A DNA stretch of 64,000 nucleotides from assembly GCA_904396495.1 (NCBI GenBank), contig CAJFOJ010000036.1:1-64000 (forward strand), read 5' to 3'. Position numbers and translations under genes: made by a program. The DNA is from an uncultured Oscillospiraceae bacterium. Lineage in GTDB: Bacteria; Bacillota; Clostridia; Oscillospirales; Ruminococcaceae. The stretch's first letter is position 1; each line of letters starts with the position of its first letter. Below are positions 51,904-63,691 of this stretch, one piece after another. The notes beneath the pieces are model-generated. The model worked only from the letters and a program-made list of their open reading frames with translations. It ran no database searches and was not told the DNA's origin.

Positions 51904-52305
51904 ATTGACCCCCTCTTTCCGCACAAAGTATAAAGACAACAATACATGCCCTTTATACTTTGTATTATAATGGAGATAGGAAAATTCCGCAAGATAAATG
52001 AAAGGTTTCCTGCAAAATATTTTATACACCATAGTCGGAGTTTGGGAGTTTACAGTGCAGTAACATTTTATAAATTTCCTTTCGATATAATAAAAAAATC
52101 TAAGGTAAGCAAGTTTACGCAGTACGGGAGAAAACGATATTGAAAAAGCGCAAGAGCTGTGCTAATTTCAATAAAAATTGGATGCCAGTCATTATTTAAC
52201 GTTGGCGACAGCGCAATCTGCCGACCTTTTTTGAGAGCGGGAATTGTAACTATCAGCGTTTCTTCAATCAGTGGAAAACTGAGGAATCTGGAAAGAAGGT
52301 TTTTT

Positions 52306-53142
52306 ATGAAGCAAAACATATTAGAAGAACTTGTGGCGACACTGAAACAGTTATCCTATGACGATCCCGTCATTGCCGTAGCTGGATCCCACGCGAAGGG
52401 GCAGGCAGATTCCCTCTCGGACATTGATTTATTCCTGTTTTTCCGGAATCCAAAGCCCTATGAAGATCGCAAAAGGATCCTCCAGACATTTTCCGACGAC
52501 AGAACACAGCCGTGGATCACTGAAAATTTTGATTATCCTTGGGGTGGTTCGGCTGACTTTACCTATCAGGGAATTCCAGTGGAAACGACTGTCCGGTTGA
52601 TTCCCGAGGCGGAGCGCATCGCTGCCGACTGTCTTGAAGGAGAGTTTTCGATTATTCCTCAGACCTGGACCAGCAACGGCTATTACACCTATATTTATCT
52701 GAGTGAATTTTCCTTTTTAAAGCCTTTATACGATCCACAAGGATTCTTATCCAAATACCGAAAGATGGTGGAGGTCTATCCCCCAAAGCTCAAGCGCTCT
52801 ATTCTCAGATGTTTTTTACAGCGCGCCGGAACATGGATCGGTAACTTTCATTATAAGACCGCAGCCGCACGGGAGGATTCTTTATTTGTCGCACCAATCG
52901 TCATCCACACTCTTATGGATATGATCCAAATTATTTTTGCTCTCAACGAAAGATATTACCCCGGAGACAAAAAGTTAGATCAGGCGCTCAAGAGCCTTGC
53001 CTACTGTCCTGCACAACTATTAGAAAACCTAGATTTTCTGCTCACGCTTTCACAAGATACCGCTCGCTATCAACAGCAGATGAAGCTTCTCACTGCAATT
53101 TATCAGGAACTCACGCAAAAATGCGCGTTGGTTGGAATTTGA
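52306..53142 (+). CDS. Nucleotidyltransferase domain-containing protein (DUF4037-like C-terminus)
   Basis: AVAGSHAKGQADSLSDIDLFLF NTP_transf motif; C-terminal ALNERYYPGDKKLDQALKSL. ATG 52306 with AGAAGG RBS. Confidence 0.8.
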   Translation: MKQNILEELVATLKQLSYDDPVIAVAGSHAKGQADSLSDIDLFLFFRNPKPYEDRKRILQTFSDDRTQPWITENFDYPWGGSADFTYQGIPVETTVRLIPEAERIAADCLEGEFSIIPQTWTSNGYYTYIYLSEFSFLKPLYDPQGFLSKYRKMVEVYPPKLKRSILRCFLQRAGTWIGNFHYKTAAAREDSLFVAPIVIHTLMDMIQIIFALNERYYPGDKKLDQALKSLAYCPAQLLENLDFLLTLSQDTARYQQQMKLLTAIYQELTQKCALVGI

Positions 53143-53252
53143 TGTTTCTTGTAAGCGGTGTTATTGAATTTCTAACCAAAATGGTCCTCTTTTCTTTTTA
53201 CATAAAATTTTCATATATTTAATAAAAATCCAAAATGTTCAAAATAAAGTAC

Positions 53253-53280
53253 TTGATTTTTCACAAATAATCGATATAAT
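53253..53280 (+). promoter_or_regulatory. Sigma-A promoter of groESL
   Basis: TTGATT-N16-TATAAT immediately upstream of the CIRCE. Confidence 0.75.
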
Positions 53281-53323
53281 AGATAGTGTTAGCACTCGAA
53301 GTAAATGAGTGCTAACACTATCT
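53281..53323. promoter_or_regulatory. CIRCE element (HrcA operator), core 53289-53315, with extended palindrome
   Basis: AGATAGTG-TTAGCACTC-gaagtaaat-GAGTGCTAA-CACTATCT; core perfect, arms extended to 17 bp. Confidence 0.97.
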
Positions 53324-53361
53324 AAGTAACCAAATAATAGAATAAATTGAGGAGGATATGA

Positions 53362-55302
<1,941 letters not shown>

Positions 55303-55320
55303 TCTTCTTAAAAAGGCTAA

Positions 55321-55357
55321 AAAAAGACGAAACGGAGTTCCGTTTCGTCTTTTTTTA
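55321..55357 (+). terminator. Intrinsic terminator of groESL
   Basis: aaaaagacgaaacggagttccgtttcgtcttttttt. Confidence 0.88.
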
Positions 55358-55397
55358 TGTAAAGATTATCACTGGAATCGCTTTTAAAATATATCGC

Positions 55398-55892
55398 TTA
55401 TTTTCGCCGATGTTTTAGATACTTCCATAAAAGAGCCACCGTTCCAAGGCAGAGAACTCCAGTCACTACAAATAAAGGAAGATAGGAATCCCATGTAGAG
55501 GTCACCCAAATGTCTGTAGGTCTATCAGCTCCGCCAATGATGTTCTCAATGGCGGGGGACTGGTTGAGTTGATAGATGACATATCCGGATAAAATCAGCA
55601 GCAAAAAACTGACAACTGCCATAATAATCAACAACCACTTCACCTTTTTTCGTGGCCGGGCAATCGCCTGCACCATATTTTTATCCGGTTCTTCCTCTCC
55701 TTTTACCAAAGCGTCCAACGAAATTCCAAAAATTTCACTCAACTTACAGAGATAAGTTAAATCTGGAGCCGACTGATTCAACTCCCATTTGGATATCGTC
55801 TGCCTTGTCACGTCTAGTTTTTCGGCAAGCTGTTCCTGGGACAGACCTTGCCGCCGTCTCAGCATTTGTATATTGTCCCCCAAATGAATCAT
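55398..55892 (-). CDS. XRE-family HTH transcriptional regulator with C-terminal TM segments
   Basis: LGDNIQMLRRRQGLSQEQLAEKLDVTRQTISKWELNQSAPDL plus two hydrophobic helices. Confidence 0.9.
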   Translation of the reverse strand: MIHLGDNIQMLRRRQGLSQEQLAEKLDVTRQTISKWELNQSAPDLTYLCKLSEIFGISLDALVKGEEEPDKNMVQAIARPRKKVKWLLIIMAVVSFLLLILSGYVIYQLNQSPAIENIIGGADRPTDIWVTSTWDSYLPLFVVTGVLCLGTVALLWKYLKHRRK

Positions 55893-56020
55893 AGAGAGAC
55901 CCTCCTTTCTTCCAGATTATCTTACCAAAAAGGTGCGTTGCACACTACCTACTCGAACCGGAATTTCCGCAACGTATCGTTGCAAAGCCGATAACTGCGT
56001 TGGTTTTCTTCTATTAAATC

Positions 56021-56851
56021 CTACTTCTTTTGATAAATCAAAATTTGAAATTCAATTGTTGTATTTAACTCGGAAAGGGATAAAAGACGCTGTGTACCCT
56101 CTTGAGGTGTTTTATAATAGTAGGGGGTCATTTTAAATAAATTGTCAATATCCTTCTGACAACGCAACTCTATTTGCTCTCTGACCAAAGATCGTCCAAC
56201 TAGTTCAAATCCATTCAGTGCATAATCCCTCACCTGGTTGAGATAGGGCTTATCATATAGCACCTGCTTTAGCTCCCATAAATGATGTTCTCCTGGAATG
56301 GCCATCGCCATCAAGCCCCGTGGTTTCAAAACTCGCAGGAATTCTTCCCCGCAGTAGGGTGCAAACAGGTTTAACAGCAGGTCACAGCACCCATCCTGTA
56401 CCGGAAGATGAAATATACTCCCCACCGCATAGTCGATGTCCTGATCCTTTTTCGCCGCCTTGTCAAGGGCAAACTTGGAGATATCCACCCCCATCATCCG
56501 AGTTTGGATCCCCTCTTTTTTCAAAAAATGATAGAGATGAGAAGTGTAATATCCCTCCCCGCATCCGGCATCTAAAGCGGTGATTTCCCTACCGTTTTTG
56601 GGAAGATGGGCCATTACCGACTCGCACAGCGACCGGCAGAGAGAAAGATAATAGCCTTCGCCTAGAAAGTTCTGGCGCGCCACCACCATCAGTTTGTTGT
56701 CCCCCGGCATCTTGGAGTGCTTCCCTTTGATAGGCAGCAAGTTTACATACCCACTTTTCGCGCGGTCGAAGTTGTGGCGGCCGGGACAGCAATAGGCCTT
56801 TTCCTCCTGCTTTAAAGGCTTCCCGCAGATAGGACAAATAAACGGCGGCAT
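56021..56851 (-). CDS. 23S rRNA (guanine-N1)-methyltransferase, RlmA/RrmA family
   Basis: N-terminal Zn finger FICPICGKPLKQEEKAYCCPGRHNFDRAKSGYVNLLP; SAM motif ALDAGCGEGYYTSHL. Confidence 0.87.
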   Translation of the reverse strand: MPPFICPICGKPLKQEEKAYCCPGRHNFDRAKSGYVNLLPIKGKHSKMPGDNKLMVVARQNFLGEGYYLSLCRSLCESVMAHLPKNGREITALDAGCGEGYYTSHLYHFLKKEGIQTRMMGVDISKFALDKAAKKDQDIDYAVGSIFHLPVQDGCCDLLLNLFAPYCGEEFLRVLKPRGLMAMAIPGEHHLWELKQVLYDKPYLNQVRDYALNGFELVGRSLVREQIELRCQKDIDNLFKMTPYYYKTPQEGTQRLLSLSELNTTIEFQILIYQKK

Positions 56852-57010
56852 AGAATATCCCCCTCTTTTTTCATCTCAATACCCCTATTGTACCACATTG
56901 ATTGTAATGCGAGAAGCCCGATTTTGCCATTTTGATAGCAAAATTAAGGATGGGATTTTCAAAGGGCTCCTTCAAAAAAACGTAGCTTTGCTGCGTTTAT
57001 TCTACCATAA

Positions 57011-57040
57011 AATAACCTCCGGTCATGCCCGGAGGTTATT
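57011..57040. terminator. Intrinsic terminator at the end of the aro operon
   Basis: aataacctccggtcatgcccggaggttatt, directly after the aroE stop on the minus strand. Confidence 0.82.
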
Positions 57041-57041
57041 G

Positions 57042-57881
57042 CTATTTCCCATAAACAACTTTTCCGATTACTGTTTCCAGGTAGCCGGCCATTTCGCCAA
57101 AGTCAAACTCCTGTCCAGTAAAAATCGAAAAGGCGTAGATCGCCTGATTGATAAGCATTCCCAGTCCGTTGAACGCCCTGAGTCCTCTTTTCCGGCTTTC
57201 CCGCAAAAGGGTGGTTTCCGACGGTTTATATACGATGTCGTACACCGCCGCTTCTGTCTCATCCAGGAAAGAAAAATCATCAAAATTGTCCGATATTCCC
57301 TCCATTCCCAGAGGCGTCGCATTGATGATAATACCAGCGGACTTTGCACATTGCCGCTGCATCTCAGGGGATATTTTATGTACAGTAACCCCCTCTCTCT
57401 CGGCAAAGGCAGAGGCTTTTTCCGGCGTCCGGCACAGGACAGACACTCTCGCTCCCACATCGACCGCCTTTTGGCAAATGGAGAGTGCCGCTCCACCCGC
57501 TCCGATCAGCAAAATATCGCTTTTGTCCATTTGGATACCGTTCTGTTTTAAAGAGGCGTACAATCCATCTCCATCGGTGTTATAACCTTTGCATCTTCCA
57601 CCGGAAATTTTAACGGTGTTCACCGCTCCACATCTCGCGGCATAAGAGTCGCAATCGTCAAGATAATTCATGATTGCTTTTTTATGGGGCAGTGTTACGT
57701 TAAATCCAGCGAAGCCTTCTGTCGTCGCCATCCGGACAAACTCCTCCAGTTCCCCGTCTTGCACATGATGGGCGGTATAGTCGCAACAAATCCCTAAATG
57801 CTCGGCCATTTTTGTGTGGATCACCGGGGACAAGGTGTGGGCAATGGGATCGCCAATCACCCCCATACGAAAGCGTTTCAT
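57042..57881 (-). CDS. aroE: Shikimate dehydrogenase
   Basis: MGVIGDPIAHTLSPVIHTKMAEHLG; GFNVTLPHKKAIMNYLD; INATPLGM. Confidence 0.94.
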   Translation of the reverse strand: MKRFRMGVIGDPIAHTLSPVIHTKMAEHLGICCDYTAHHVQDGELEEFVRMATTEGFAGFNVTLPHKKAIMNYLDDCDSYAARCGAVNTVKISGGRCKGYNTDGDGLYASLKQNGIQMDKSDILLIGAGGAALSICQKAVDVGARVSVLCRTPEKASAFAEREGVTVHKISPEMQRQCAKSAGIIINATPLGMEGISDNFDDFSFLDETEAAVYDIVYKPSETTLLRESRKRGLRAFNGLGMLINQAIYAFSIFTGQEFDFGEMAGYLETVIGKVVYGK

Positions 57882-58381
57882 CGTTTGTACCTCCTCACCT
57901 CATCCAAAATCTTTGCGGCTACCTGTTTCGGTGCGCCGCTATTCTCCACCGTGATTTGTCCATAAAGTCGATACAACTCTATCCGCTCGTGGTAAAGTTT
58001 GTGAATTCGGGTAACGTCATCAGCTAACAAAGGCCTGCCAGACAAATTCTCTCCCAAAATATCCGATACCGGCCGGTCAAGAAAAACAATGATGCCATTT
58101 TGGGAAAGCGCAACCATATTTGCTTCCCGCAAAATCACACCGCCTCCAGTGGCAATCACTAGGCCGCAGCGTTTTGACACTTCTTCAGCACATTGCTGCT
58201 CAAAATCTCGAAAGGCCAGCTCCCCATCCTCAGCAAAAATCCGCGGTATCGTTTTTTGCGCTTTTGCTTCAATTACCTCGTCCAAATCCACAAAAGAATA
58301 CCCCGCTCGTTGCGCCAAAATCTGTCCTACGGTACTTTTGCCAGAACCCGGCATCCCAATGAGCACGATATTATTTTCCAT
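57878..58381 (-). CDS. aroK: Shikimate kinase
   Basis: IVLIGMPGSGKSTVGQILAQRAGYSFVDLDEVIE; GLVIATGGGVILRE. Confidence 0.93.
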   Translation of the reverse strand: MENNIVLIGMPGSGKSTVGQILAQRAGYSFVDLDEVIEAKAQKTIPRIFAEDGELAFRDFEQQCAEEVSKRCGLVIATGGGVILREANMVALSQNGIIVFLDRPVSDILGENLSGRPLLADDVTRIHKLYHERIELYRLYGQITVENSGAPKQVAAKILDEVRRYKR

Positions 58382-59213
58382 CTTGTTCCACCCCTATGGC
58401 ATTTTTGTAATACCCTAAAATCTTAAGCGTCTGAGAGGCTTTTGAAATTTCCTCCAAAATTCCCTCAATCCGGCTATCAATGGTATCGGCGGTAAAATCA
58501 AGAAAAAAGAGGTACTCCCAGTTTTTGTTGGCAATGGGGCGTGATTCAATCTTTGACAGGTTTAAGTTCTCCCGGGCAAAAATTCCCAAAATCCGATATA
58601 AGCTCCCGCTGACATGGGGCAGCGTAAATGCCAACGAAACCTTGTTGTTTTCCGGGGAGTGAATGGGTTGCGGCGCCACCACCACAAAACGGGTCTGATT
58701 TTGATCCTTAAAGTTTGTCTTTTCAGTCAAAATTTCCAAATGGTAGATTGCTGCCGACCGGCGGCTGGCAATAGCGGCCCAATGGAGATTTTTCCCCTCG
58801 CTGACTTTTTTTGCTGCTGCGGCGGTATTGTACACAGCGGTTTGTTTCCAGTTGGGATGTTCTGCCAAAAAATCCCTGGATTGAAAAAGTCCCTGCTCGT
58901 GAGAAAAAACCTCGGTAATATCCGCTAATTCCGTTCCCGGGTTTACCAGCAGGCAGTGATTGACCTCAATGGGACATTCCCCCACAATATAAAAGCCGTA
59001 CTGGCCTAAAAGATCGTAGACAGCGGCTATAGCGCCAGTGGAACTGTTTTCCAACGGCAAGACAGCATAATCCGCCTTTTGTTGTTTAATCGCTTCAAAA
59101 GCCCCTCTGAAGGAGCCTGCTGTTATCAGCTGAGCCCCTTCTCCAAAATAGGAAAGGGCGGCCTCCTCTGCATAAGAACCGGGAACGCCGCAATACGCAA
59201 TAATATCTTTCAT
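58371..59213 (-). CDS. pheA: Prephenate dehydratase
   Basis: MKDIIAYCGVPGSYAEEAALSYFG; LPLENSSTGAIAAVYDLL; C-terminal ACT domain (VSGSLYRILGIFARENLNLSKIESRPI). ATG 59213. Confidence 0.93.
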   Translation of the reverse strand: MKDIIAYCGVPGSYAEEAALSYFGEGAQLITAGSFRGAFEAIKQQKADYAVLPLENSSTGAIAAVYDLLGQYGFYIVGECPIEVNHCLLVNPGTELADITEVFSHEQGLFQSRDFLAEHPNWKQTAVYNTAAAAKKVSEGKNLHWAAIASRRSAAIYHLEILTEKTNFKDQNQTRFVVVAPQPIHSPENNKVSLAFTLPHVSGSLYRILGIFARENLNLSKIESRPIANKNWEYLFFLDFTADTIDSRIEGILEEISKASQTLKILGYYKNAIGVEQDGK

Positions 59214-59245
59214 TTCTTTTGATCCTTTACCAACTGATAGGTGTC

Positions 59246-60301
59246 TTAAGACAAGGCTTCTAGCACCGACAAGGCCGTCGCGCTTTCCACCACTACCGAT
59301 GCCCGGGAAAGGATACAAGGGTCGTGGCGTCCTTTAACCACAAGAGTGCTGTCCTGCATAGTGGCCAAATCAACGGTTTTCTGTTCTCTGCTGATAGACG
59401 AAGTGGGCTTGATCACCACCTGAAACACAATGGGCATTCCGTTGGAAATTCCCCCTAAAATACCGCCATTATAGTTCGTCTCAGTGACGACCCTCCCGTT
59501 ATCCATCCTCATTTGGTCATTCACCTCGTGACCGTAGGCGGAGGCAAATCCAAAGCCCAACCCAAATTCAATACCCTTCACCGCAGGTACCCGAAAAATG
59601 TTGCGGGCAATTATCCCTTCCAGGTTGTCCTTATCGGGAGAGCCGACTCCGCATGGCATCCCGATCACGGCGCACTGGATAATCCCCCCCACTGAAGTGA
59701 GATTCATCCGCGCCTCTTGAACGAGCGCTTTCATCCGTTCTCCGGCCTCGTCGTCCAAAACGGTAAAATCCTTCTCTGCCAAAGTTTCAAAGGCATTTTG
59801 CGTCAATGTCGTTGGGGAAAATGGGACATCCTTTTGTGACCCCAGCTGTAAGATATGAGCGCCGACGAAAATGCCCCTTTCCCGTAGAGCCAGCTTCGCC
59901 ACAGCTCCCGCGAACACCAAAGGCGCCGTCAGCCGACCGGAAAAATGTCCGCCGCCCCGGTAATCATTATATCCCTGGTACCGCACAAAGCCGGTAAAAT
60001 CCGCATGGGAAGGCCGGGCCAAATTTTTCGTCCGGTCATAATCGGCCGAACGGGTATTGCCGTTCTGGATGATGGCGCAAAGGGGCGTTCCCGTGGTTTT
60101 CCCCTCAAACACACCGCTGAGAATCTTAGGAGCGTCCGCTTCTACCCGGGGGGTGGACAGACCGTCGCCCTTCGCTCGGCGGCGGTTCATCTCCCGGGAA
60201 ATAAAATCTGGATCTATCGGTACTCCAGACGGCAGATTTTCTACCACCACGCCAACAGCTGGGCCATGGGATTCCCCAAACACCGTATATTCCAGTTTCA
60301 T
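59246..60301 (-). CDS. aroC: Chorismate synthase
   Basis: FGESHGPAVGVVVENLPSGVPID; RPSHADFTGFVRYQGYNDYRGGGHFSGRLTAPLVFAGAVAK. Confidence 0.95.
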   Translation of the reverse strand: MKLEYTVFGESHGPAVGVVVENLPSGVPIDPDFISREMNRRRAKGDGLSTPRVEADAPKILSGVFEGKTTGTPLCAIIQNGNTRSADYDRTKNLARPSHADFTGFVRYQGYNDYRGGGHFSGRLTAPLVFAGAVAKLALRERGIFVGAHILQLGSQKDVPFSPTTLTQNAFETLAEKDFTVLDDEAGERMKALVQEARMNLTSVGGIIQCAVIGMPCGVGSPDKDNLEGIIARNIFRVPAVKGIEFGLGFGFASAYGHEVNDQMRMDNGRVVTETNYNGGILGGISNGMPIVFQVVIKPTSSISREQKTVDLATMQDSTLVVKGRHDPCILSRASVVVESATALSVLEALS

Positions 60302-61533
60302 CTGCCGTCCTCCCTCACTTTCCCGCCTAAACGGCGGTAATCATCCCAAAACATGGGATAAGATTTTCCGACGCATTCTGCGCCCAAAAGCCGCACTTTT
60401 CCGGTACACCCAACCGCCGCTGCCGCTGTCGCCATAGCAATGCGATGATCGTTGCAACAGTCTACAAAGCCCTCTCCAGTCCCGGGAAGAGCTTCCTGCC
60501 CCCAGACGGTAATGCTGTCCTCCCCTTCTTCTGCAAGCGTTCCCAAAGCGCACAACATAGAACAGGTAGTGGAGATGCGGTCGCTTTCTTTAAGCCGCAG
60601 CCGAGCCCCGTTGACGAACCGGGTAACCTTTCCAGCACGGTAGGCCGCCGCCACTGCCAGTGCCGGAACTAAATCCGGGATGTCGCTGACATCCAGCTCA
60701 TAGTCTCCCTGCTGGGAGAAATCCTCTAAAATCGTCTTAATAGCCCGATCCCCCTGGCTGGAATTGGGATTGAGCCCCTCCAATACCACGTCGCTCCCAA
60801 TAAAATCAGCGGCCAAAAAAAACGCCGCCTGAGAGTAATCCCCTTCCACCATCATATCTTGTGGAAAATATCTTTGACTACCCGGAACAATAAATTCCCG
60901 GTCATCCCGGCTCTCTATTTTGATGCCAAAAGTCCTGAGGACCTCCAGCGTCATATCCACATATCCTTTGGACTCCAGCTGATCGGTAATCACAATTTTG
61001 CTATCTCCATCCAGCAGTGGAAGGGCATATAAAAGGCCTGTGATAAACTGGGAACTCACCTTACCGCTCAACTCACAGACACCGCTTTGAAGTGTACCCC
61101 AGGTCGTCAATTGGCCGTTGCTTTTGCCATACTGGATCCCCATCTTATCGAATATCCTGAAATACGGCTCTAACGGACGATCCAAAAGCCTTCCGTGGCC
61201 TTGAAAAATCAGTTTTTTTTGAGGGCAGAGCGCCACCGCAACCGGAATCAGAAATCGGAGTGTCGATCCCGACTCATTGCAGTCAATTAGGACAGAAGCC
61301 CCCTGTATCATCCGGCGTCCGTGAAATAAAGCGGTGCTCCCATCAAGGGAATAATCTGCTCCCAACGCCTTCATGCCTTCCAAGGTCGCGAGAATATCAG
61401 CGGACAATGTGAGGCTTTTTACCTCGCCGCCTCCGGCAAGTGCCGCCGCAATCACCAACCGATGCCCAATACTTTTAGAGGACGGTACTGTTAATTTCCC
61501 CTGAAGCCTTCGGGGCAAAATCGTAAGGTTCAA
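60298..61533 (-). CDS. aroA: 3-phosphoshikimate 1-carboxyvinyltransferase (EPSP synthase)
   Basis: LTVPSSKSIGHRLVIAAALAGG; NESGSTLRFLIPVA; RLRLKESDRIS; DHRIAMATAAAAV. TTG start at 61533 proposed. Confidence 0.94.
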   Translation of the reverse strand: MNLTILPRRLQGKLTVPSSKSIGHRLVIAAALAGGGEVKSLTLSADILATLEGMKALGADYSLDGSTALFHGRRMIQGASVLIDCNESGSTLRFLIPVAVALCPQKKLIFQGHGRLLDRPLEPYFRIFDKMGIQYGKSNGQLTTWGTLQSGVCELSGKVSSQFITGLLYALPLLDGDSKIVITDQLESKGYVDMTLEVLRTFGIKIESRDDREFIVPGSQRYFPQDMMVEGDYSQAAFFLAADFIGSDVVLEGLNPNSSQGDRAIKTILEDFSQQGDYELDVSDIPDLVPALAVAAAYRAGKVTRFVNGARLRLKESDRISTTCSMLCALGTLAEEGEDSITVWGQEALPGTGEGFVDCCNDHRIAMATAAAAVGCTGKVRLLGAECVGKSYPMFWDDYRRLGGKVREDGR

Positions 61534-61550
61534 AACGCCACCTCTTTCTG

Positions 61551-62636
61551 TCAAATCGTCTCTTGCACCCACTGGGCAAAAGTCTCTTTGGAGGTCTTTT
61601 GCAAAATCGCCTCGCCAATTCGCTTGCACAACACCAGGGTAATCGATCCGCCGCTTCCCTTTTTATCGTAGGCAAGCGTCTCAACCAGCGCCTTTATTGG
61701 CACCTTTTCCGCCTTTACCGGAAGCCCAAAAGTGGAAAGCAGCGCCCTGAGCCTTTGAGCAGTTCCAGAAGGCGTAATTCCCTGCCTTTCGCCAATCTCG
61801 CAAATGGCCACCATACCGCAGGCTACGGCCTCTCCGTGCATATAGGTGCTGTAATGGCCCAGTTTTTCGTAGGCGTGGCCCAAAGTATGACCAAAATTAA
61901 GTACCATGCGTTCCCCCGTGTCCATTTCGTCCTGCTCCACAATCTCTTTTTTGATGTGGCAGCAAACCCGGATGATCTCCTCCATATGGGGAAGCAGTTC
62001 CTCCCGGTTTTTGCAGCCTTCTAATAACTGGAAGAGCTTCTCGTCCCGGATCATCCCATATTTGATCACCTCGGCCAGTCCATCAAAAAAAATCCGGTCG
62101 CTAAGGGTTTTAAGGGTCTGAGGATCAATGAGGACCTGCTTGGGCTGATAAAACATTCCTGCCAAGTTTTTCCCCTGTTTTAAGTCTACCGCAACCTTTC
62201 CACCAACCGAACTGTCCACCTGGGCCAACAGGGTAGTGGGAATCTGCACAAAGGGAATCCCACGCAACAGCGTAGCCGCCGCAAAACCCACCATGTCACC
62301 GGCGACGCCACCGCCCAACGCCACTATCAAATCCCCTCGTGTCATGGGAAAAGGATCGGGGTGCAACAACCCGTCGTACAACTGCACAACAGTCTCTAGA
62401 TTCTTGCTTTGCTCCCCCGCCGGAAAATCGATGAGCTTCACCGCAAAGCCCGCCTTTTCCAGAGAGGAGACAACAGTGTCGGCATATAGCGGCCGGACGT
62501 TAGAATCGGTTATCACCGCAATACGTTCGCCCTGAAATACCTCTTTGATCCTCTCCCCGGCTTTTTGCAGCAGCCCGTTTTCAATAAAAATATCGTAATC
62601 CCGTCCACCGGACAAATTGACATGTAGCTTCTTCAT
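61551..62636 (-). CDS. aroB: 3-dehydroquinate synthase
   Basis: DLIVALGGGVAGDMVGFAAATLLRGIPFVQIPTTLLAQVDSSVGGKVAVDLKQGKNLAG; NFGHTLGHAYE. Confidence 0.95.
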   Translation of the reverse strand: MKKLHVNLSGGRDYDIFIENGLLQKAGERIKEVFQGERIAVITDSNVRPLYADTVVSSLEKAGFAVKLIDFPAGEQSKNLETVVQLYDGLLHPDPFPMTRGDLIVALGGGVAGDMVGFAAATLLRGIPFVQIPTTLLAQVDSSVGGKVAVDLKQGKNLAGMFYQPKQVLIDPQTLKTLSDRIFFDGLAEVIKYGMIRDEKLFQLLEGCKNREELLPHMEEIIRVCCHIKKEIVEQDEMDTGERMVLNFGHTLGHAYEKLGHYSTYMHGEAVACGMVAICEIGERQGITPSGTAQRLRALLSTFGLPVKAEKVPIKALVETLAYDKKGSGGSITLVLCKRIGEAILQKTSKETFAQWVQETI

Positions 62637-62680
62637 CGAGAACCAGCCCTTCCGTGAAGTGTTACTTTTTCAGATCTATT

Positions 62681-63691
62681 TTACAGCGTTTTTCCCGACA
62701 ATTCAACCAGTGGGCGCAAGTCCTTCACAAGCTTGTCGAAGGCCGTGGGCGTAATGGACTGCTTACCGTCGCAAAGTGCCTTAGCAGGATTGTTGTGCAC
62801 CTCGATAATCAAGCCGTCTGCCCCCACTGCAGCGGCCGCTTTCGCCATAGGCTCCACCATCCAAGCTATGCCGCAAGCGTGGCTCGGGTCGACGATTACC
62901 GGCAGATGGGAAACACTCTTGAGCATGGGGACAGCGGAAATGTCAAGGGTATTTCGGGTAGCCGTCTCGAATGTCCGGATGCCCCTCTCGCAGAGGATGA
63001 CGTTTTCATTGCCACTTGCCATGATGTATTCGGCGCTCATCAAAAGCTCCTCTAAGGTGTTTGCCAAACCCCGCTTTAGGAGGATCGGCTTATCGCAGTG
63101 GCCCAACTCCTTCAAAAGCTCAAAATTCTGCATATTTCTGGCCCCGACCTGAATGACATCAACATCGGCAAAAAGGTCAATATGGGAGATAGACATAATC
63201 TCAGTGACGATGGGAAGCCCTGTTTCCTTTTTCGCCTCTAAGAGCAGTTTGATGCCGTCGTCGTGCAAGCCCTGGAAAGCGTAAGGGGATGTTCTCGGCT
63301 TGAAAGCGCCCCCGCGGAGAAATCTAGCCCCGCTTTTTTTTACGTCCTTAGCGACCTCAATAATCTGTTCCCGACTCTCCACCGAACACGGGCCGGCAAT
63401 AATTTGGAAATTTGTGCCGCCTATTTTTGTGCCGTTCACATCGATGATGGTGTCATCCTCATGGAACTTCCGGTTGGCCAATTTGTATGGCTCTTGCACC
63501 CGCCTAACCGCTTCCACCACGTCATTTGCCGAGATGTCGTCGGCGTTTATTTTGCTGGTGTCGCCTACCAGCCCAATAATGCTGGACTGTTCGCCTTCGA
63601 TCATATGGGTCTTGAGCCCTAAATCTTGGATATTGTGAATCAGTTTCTCAACTTCTGAGTGATCTGCGTTTTTCTTTAAGATGATTACCAT
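62681..63691 (-). CDS. aroF: 3-deoxy-7-phosphoheptulonate (DAHP) synthase, type I-beta with N-terminal regulatory domain
   Basis: FQIIAGPCSVESREQIIEVAKDVKKSGARFLRGGAFKPRTSPYAFQGL; VDPSHACGI; extra N-terminal ferredoxin-like domain MVIILKKNADHSEVEKLIHNIQDLGLKTHMIEGEQ. Confidence 0.94.
   Translation of the reverse strand: MVIILKKNADHSEVEKLIHNIQDLGLKTHMIEGEQSSIIGLVGDTSKINADDISANDVVEAVRRVQEPYKLANRKFHEDDTIIDVNGTKIGGTNFQIIAGPCSVESREQIIEVAKDVKKSGARFLRGGAFKPRTSPYAFQGLHDDGIKLLLEAKKETGLPIVTEIMSISHIDLFADVDVIQVGARNMQNFELLKELGHCDKPILLKRGLANTLEELLMSAEYIMASGNENVILCERGIRTFETATRNTLDISAVPMLKSVSHLPVIVDPSHACGIAWMVEPMAKAAAAVGADGLIIEVHNNPAKALCDGKQSITPTAFDKLVKDLRPLVELSGKTL

Noticed and set aside
52068-52305. Possible decayed HTH gene upstream of the nucleotidyltransferase (frame reading ...GENDIEKAQELC*FQ*KLDASHYLTLATAQ...)
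   Set aside because: Several in-frame stops and only vague resemblance to MerR-type sequence; cannot be supported without a search.
56898-57551. 217-aa plus-strand ORF across the aroE terminator and aroE
   Set aside because: Mostly antisense to aroE, crosses a terminator hairpin, no RBS.
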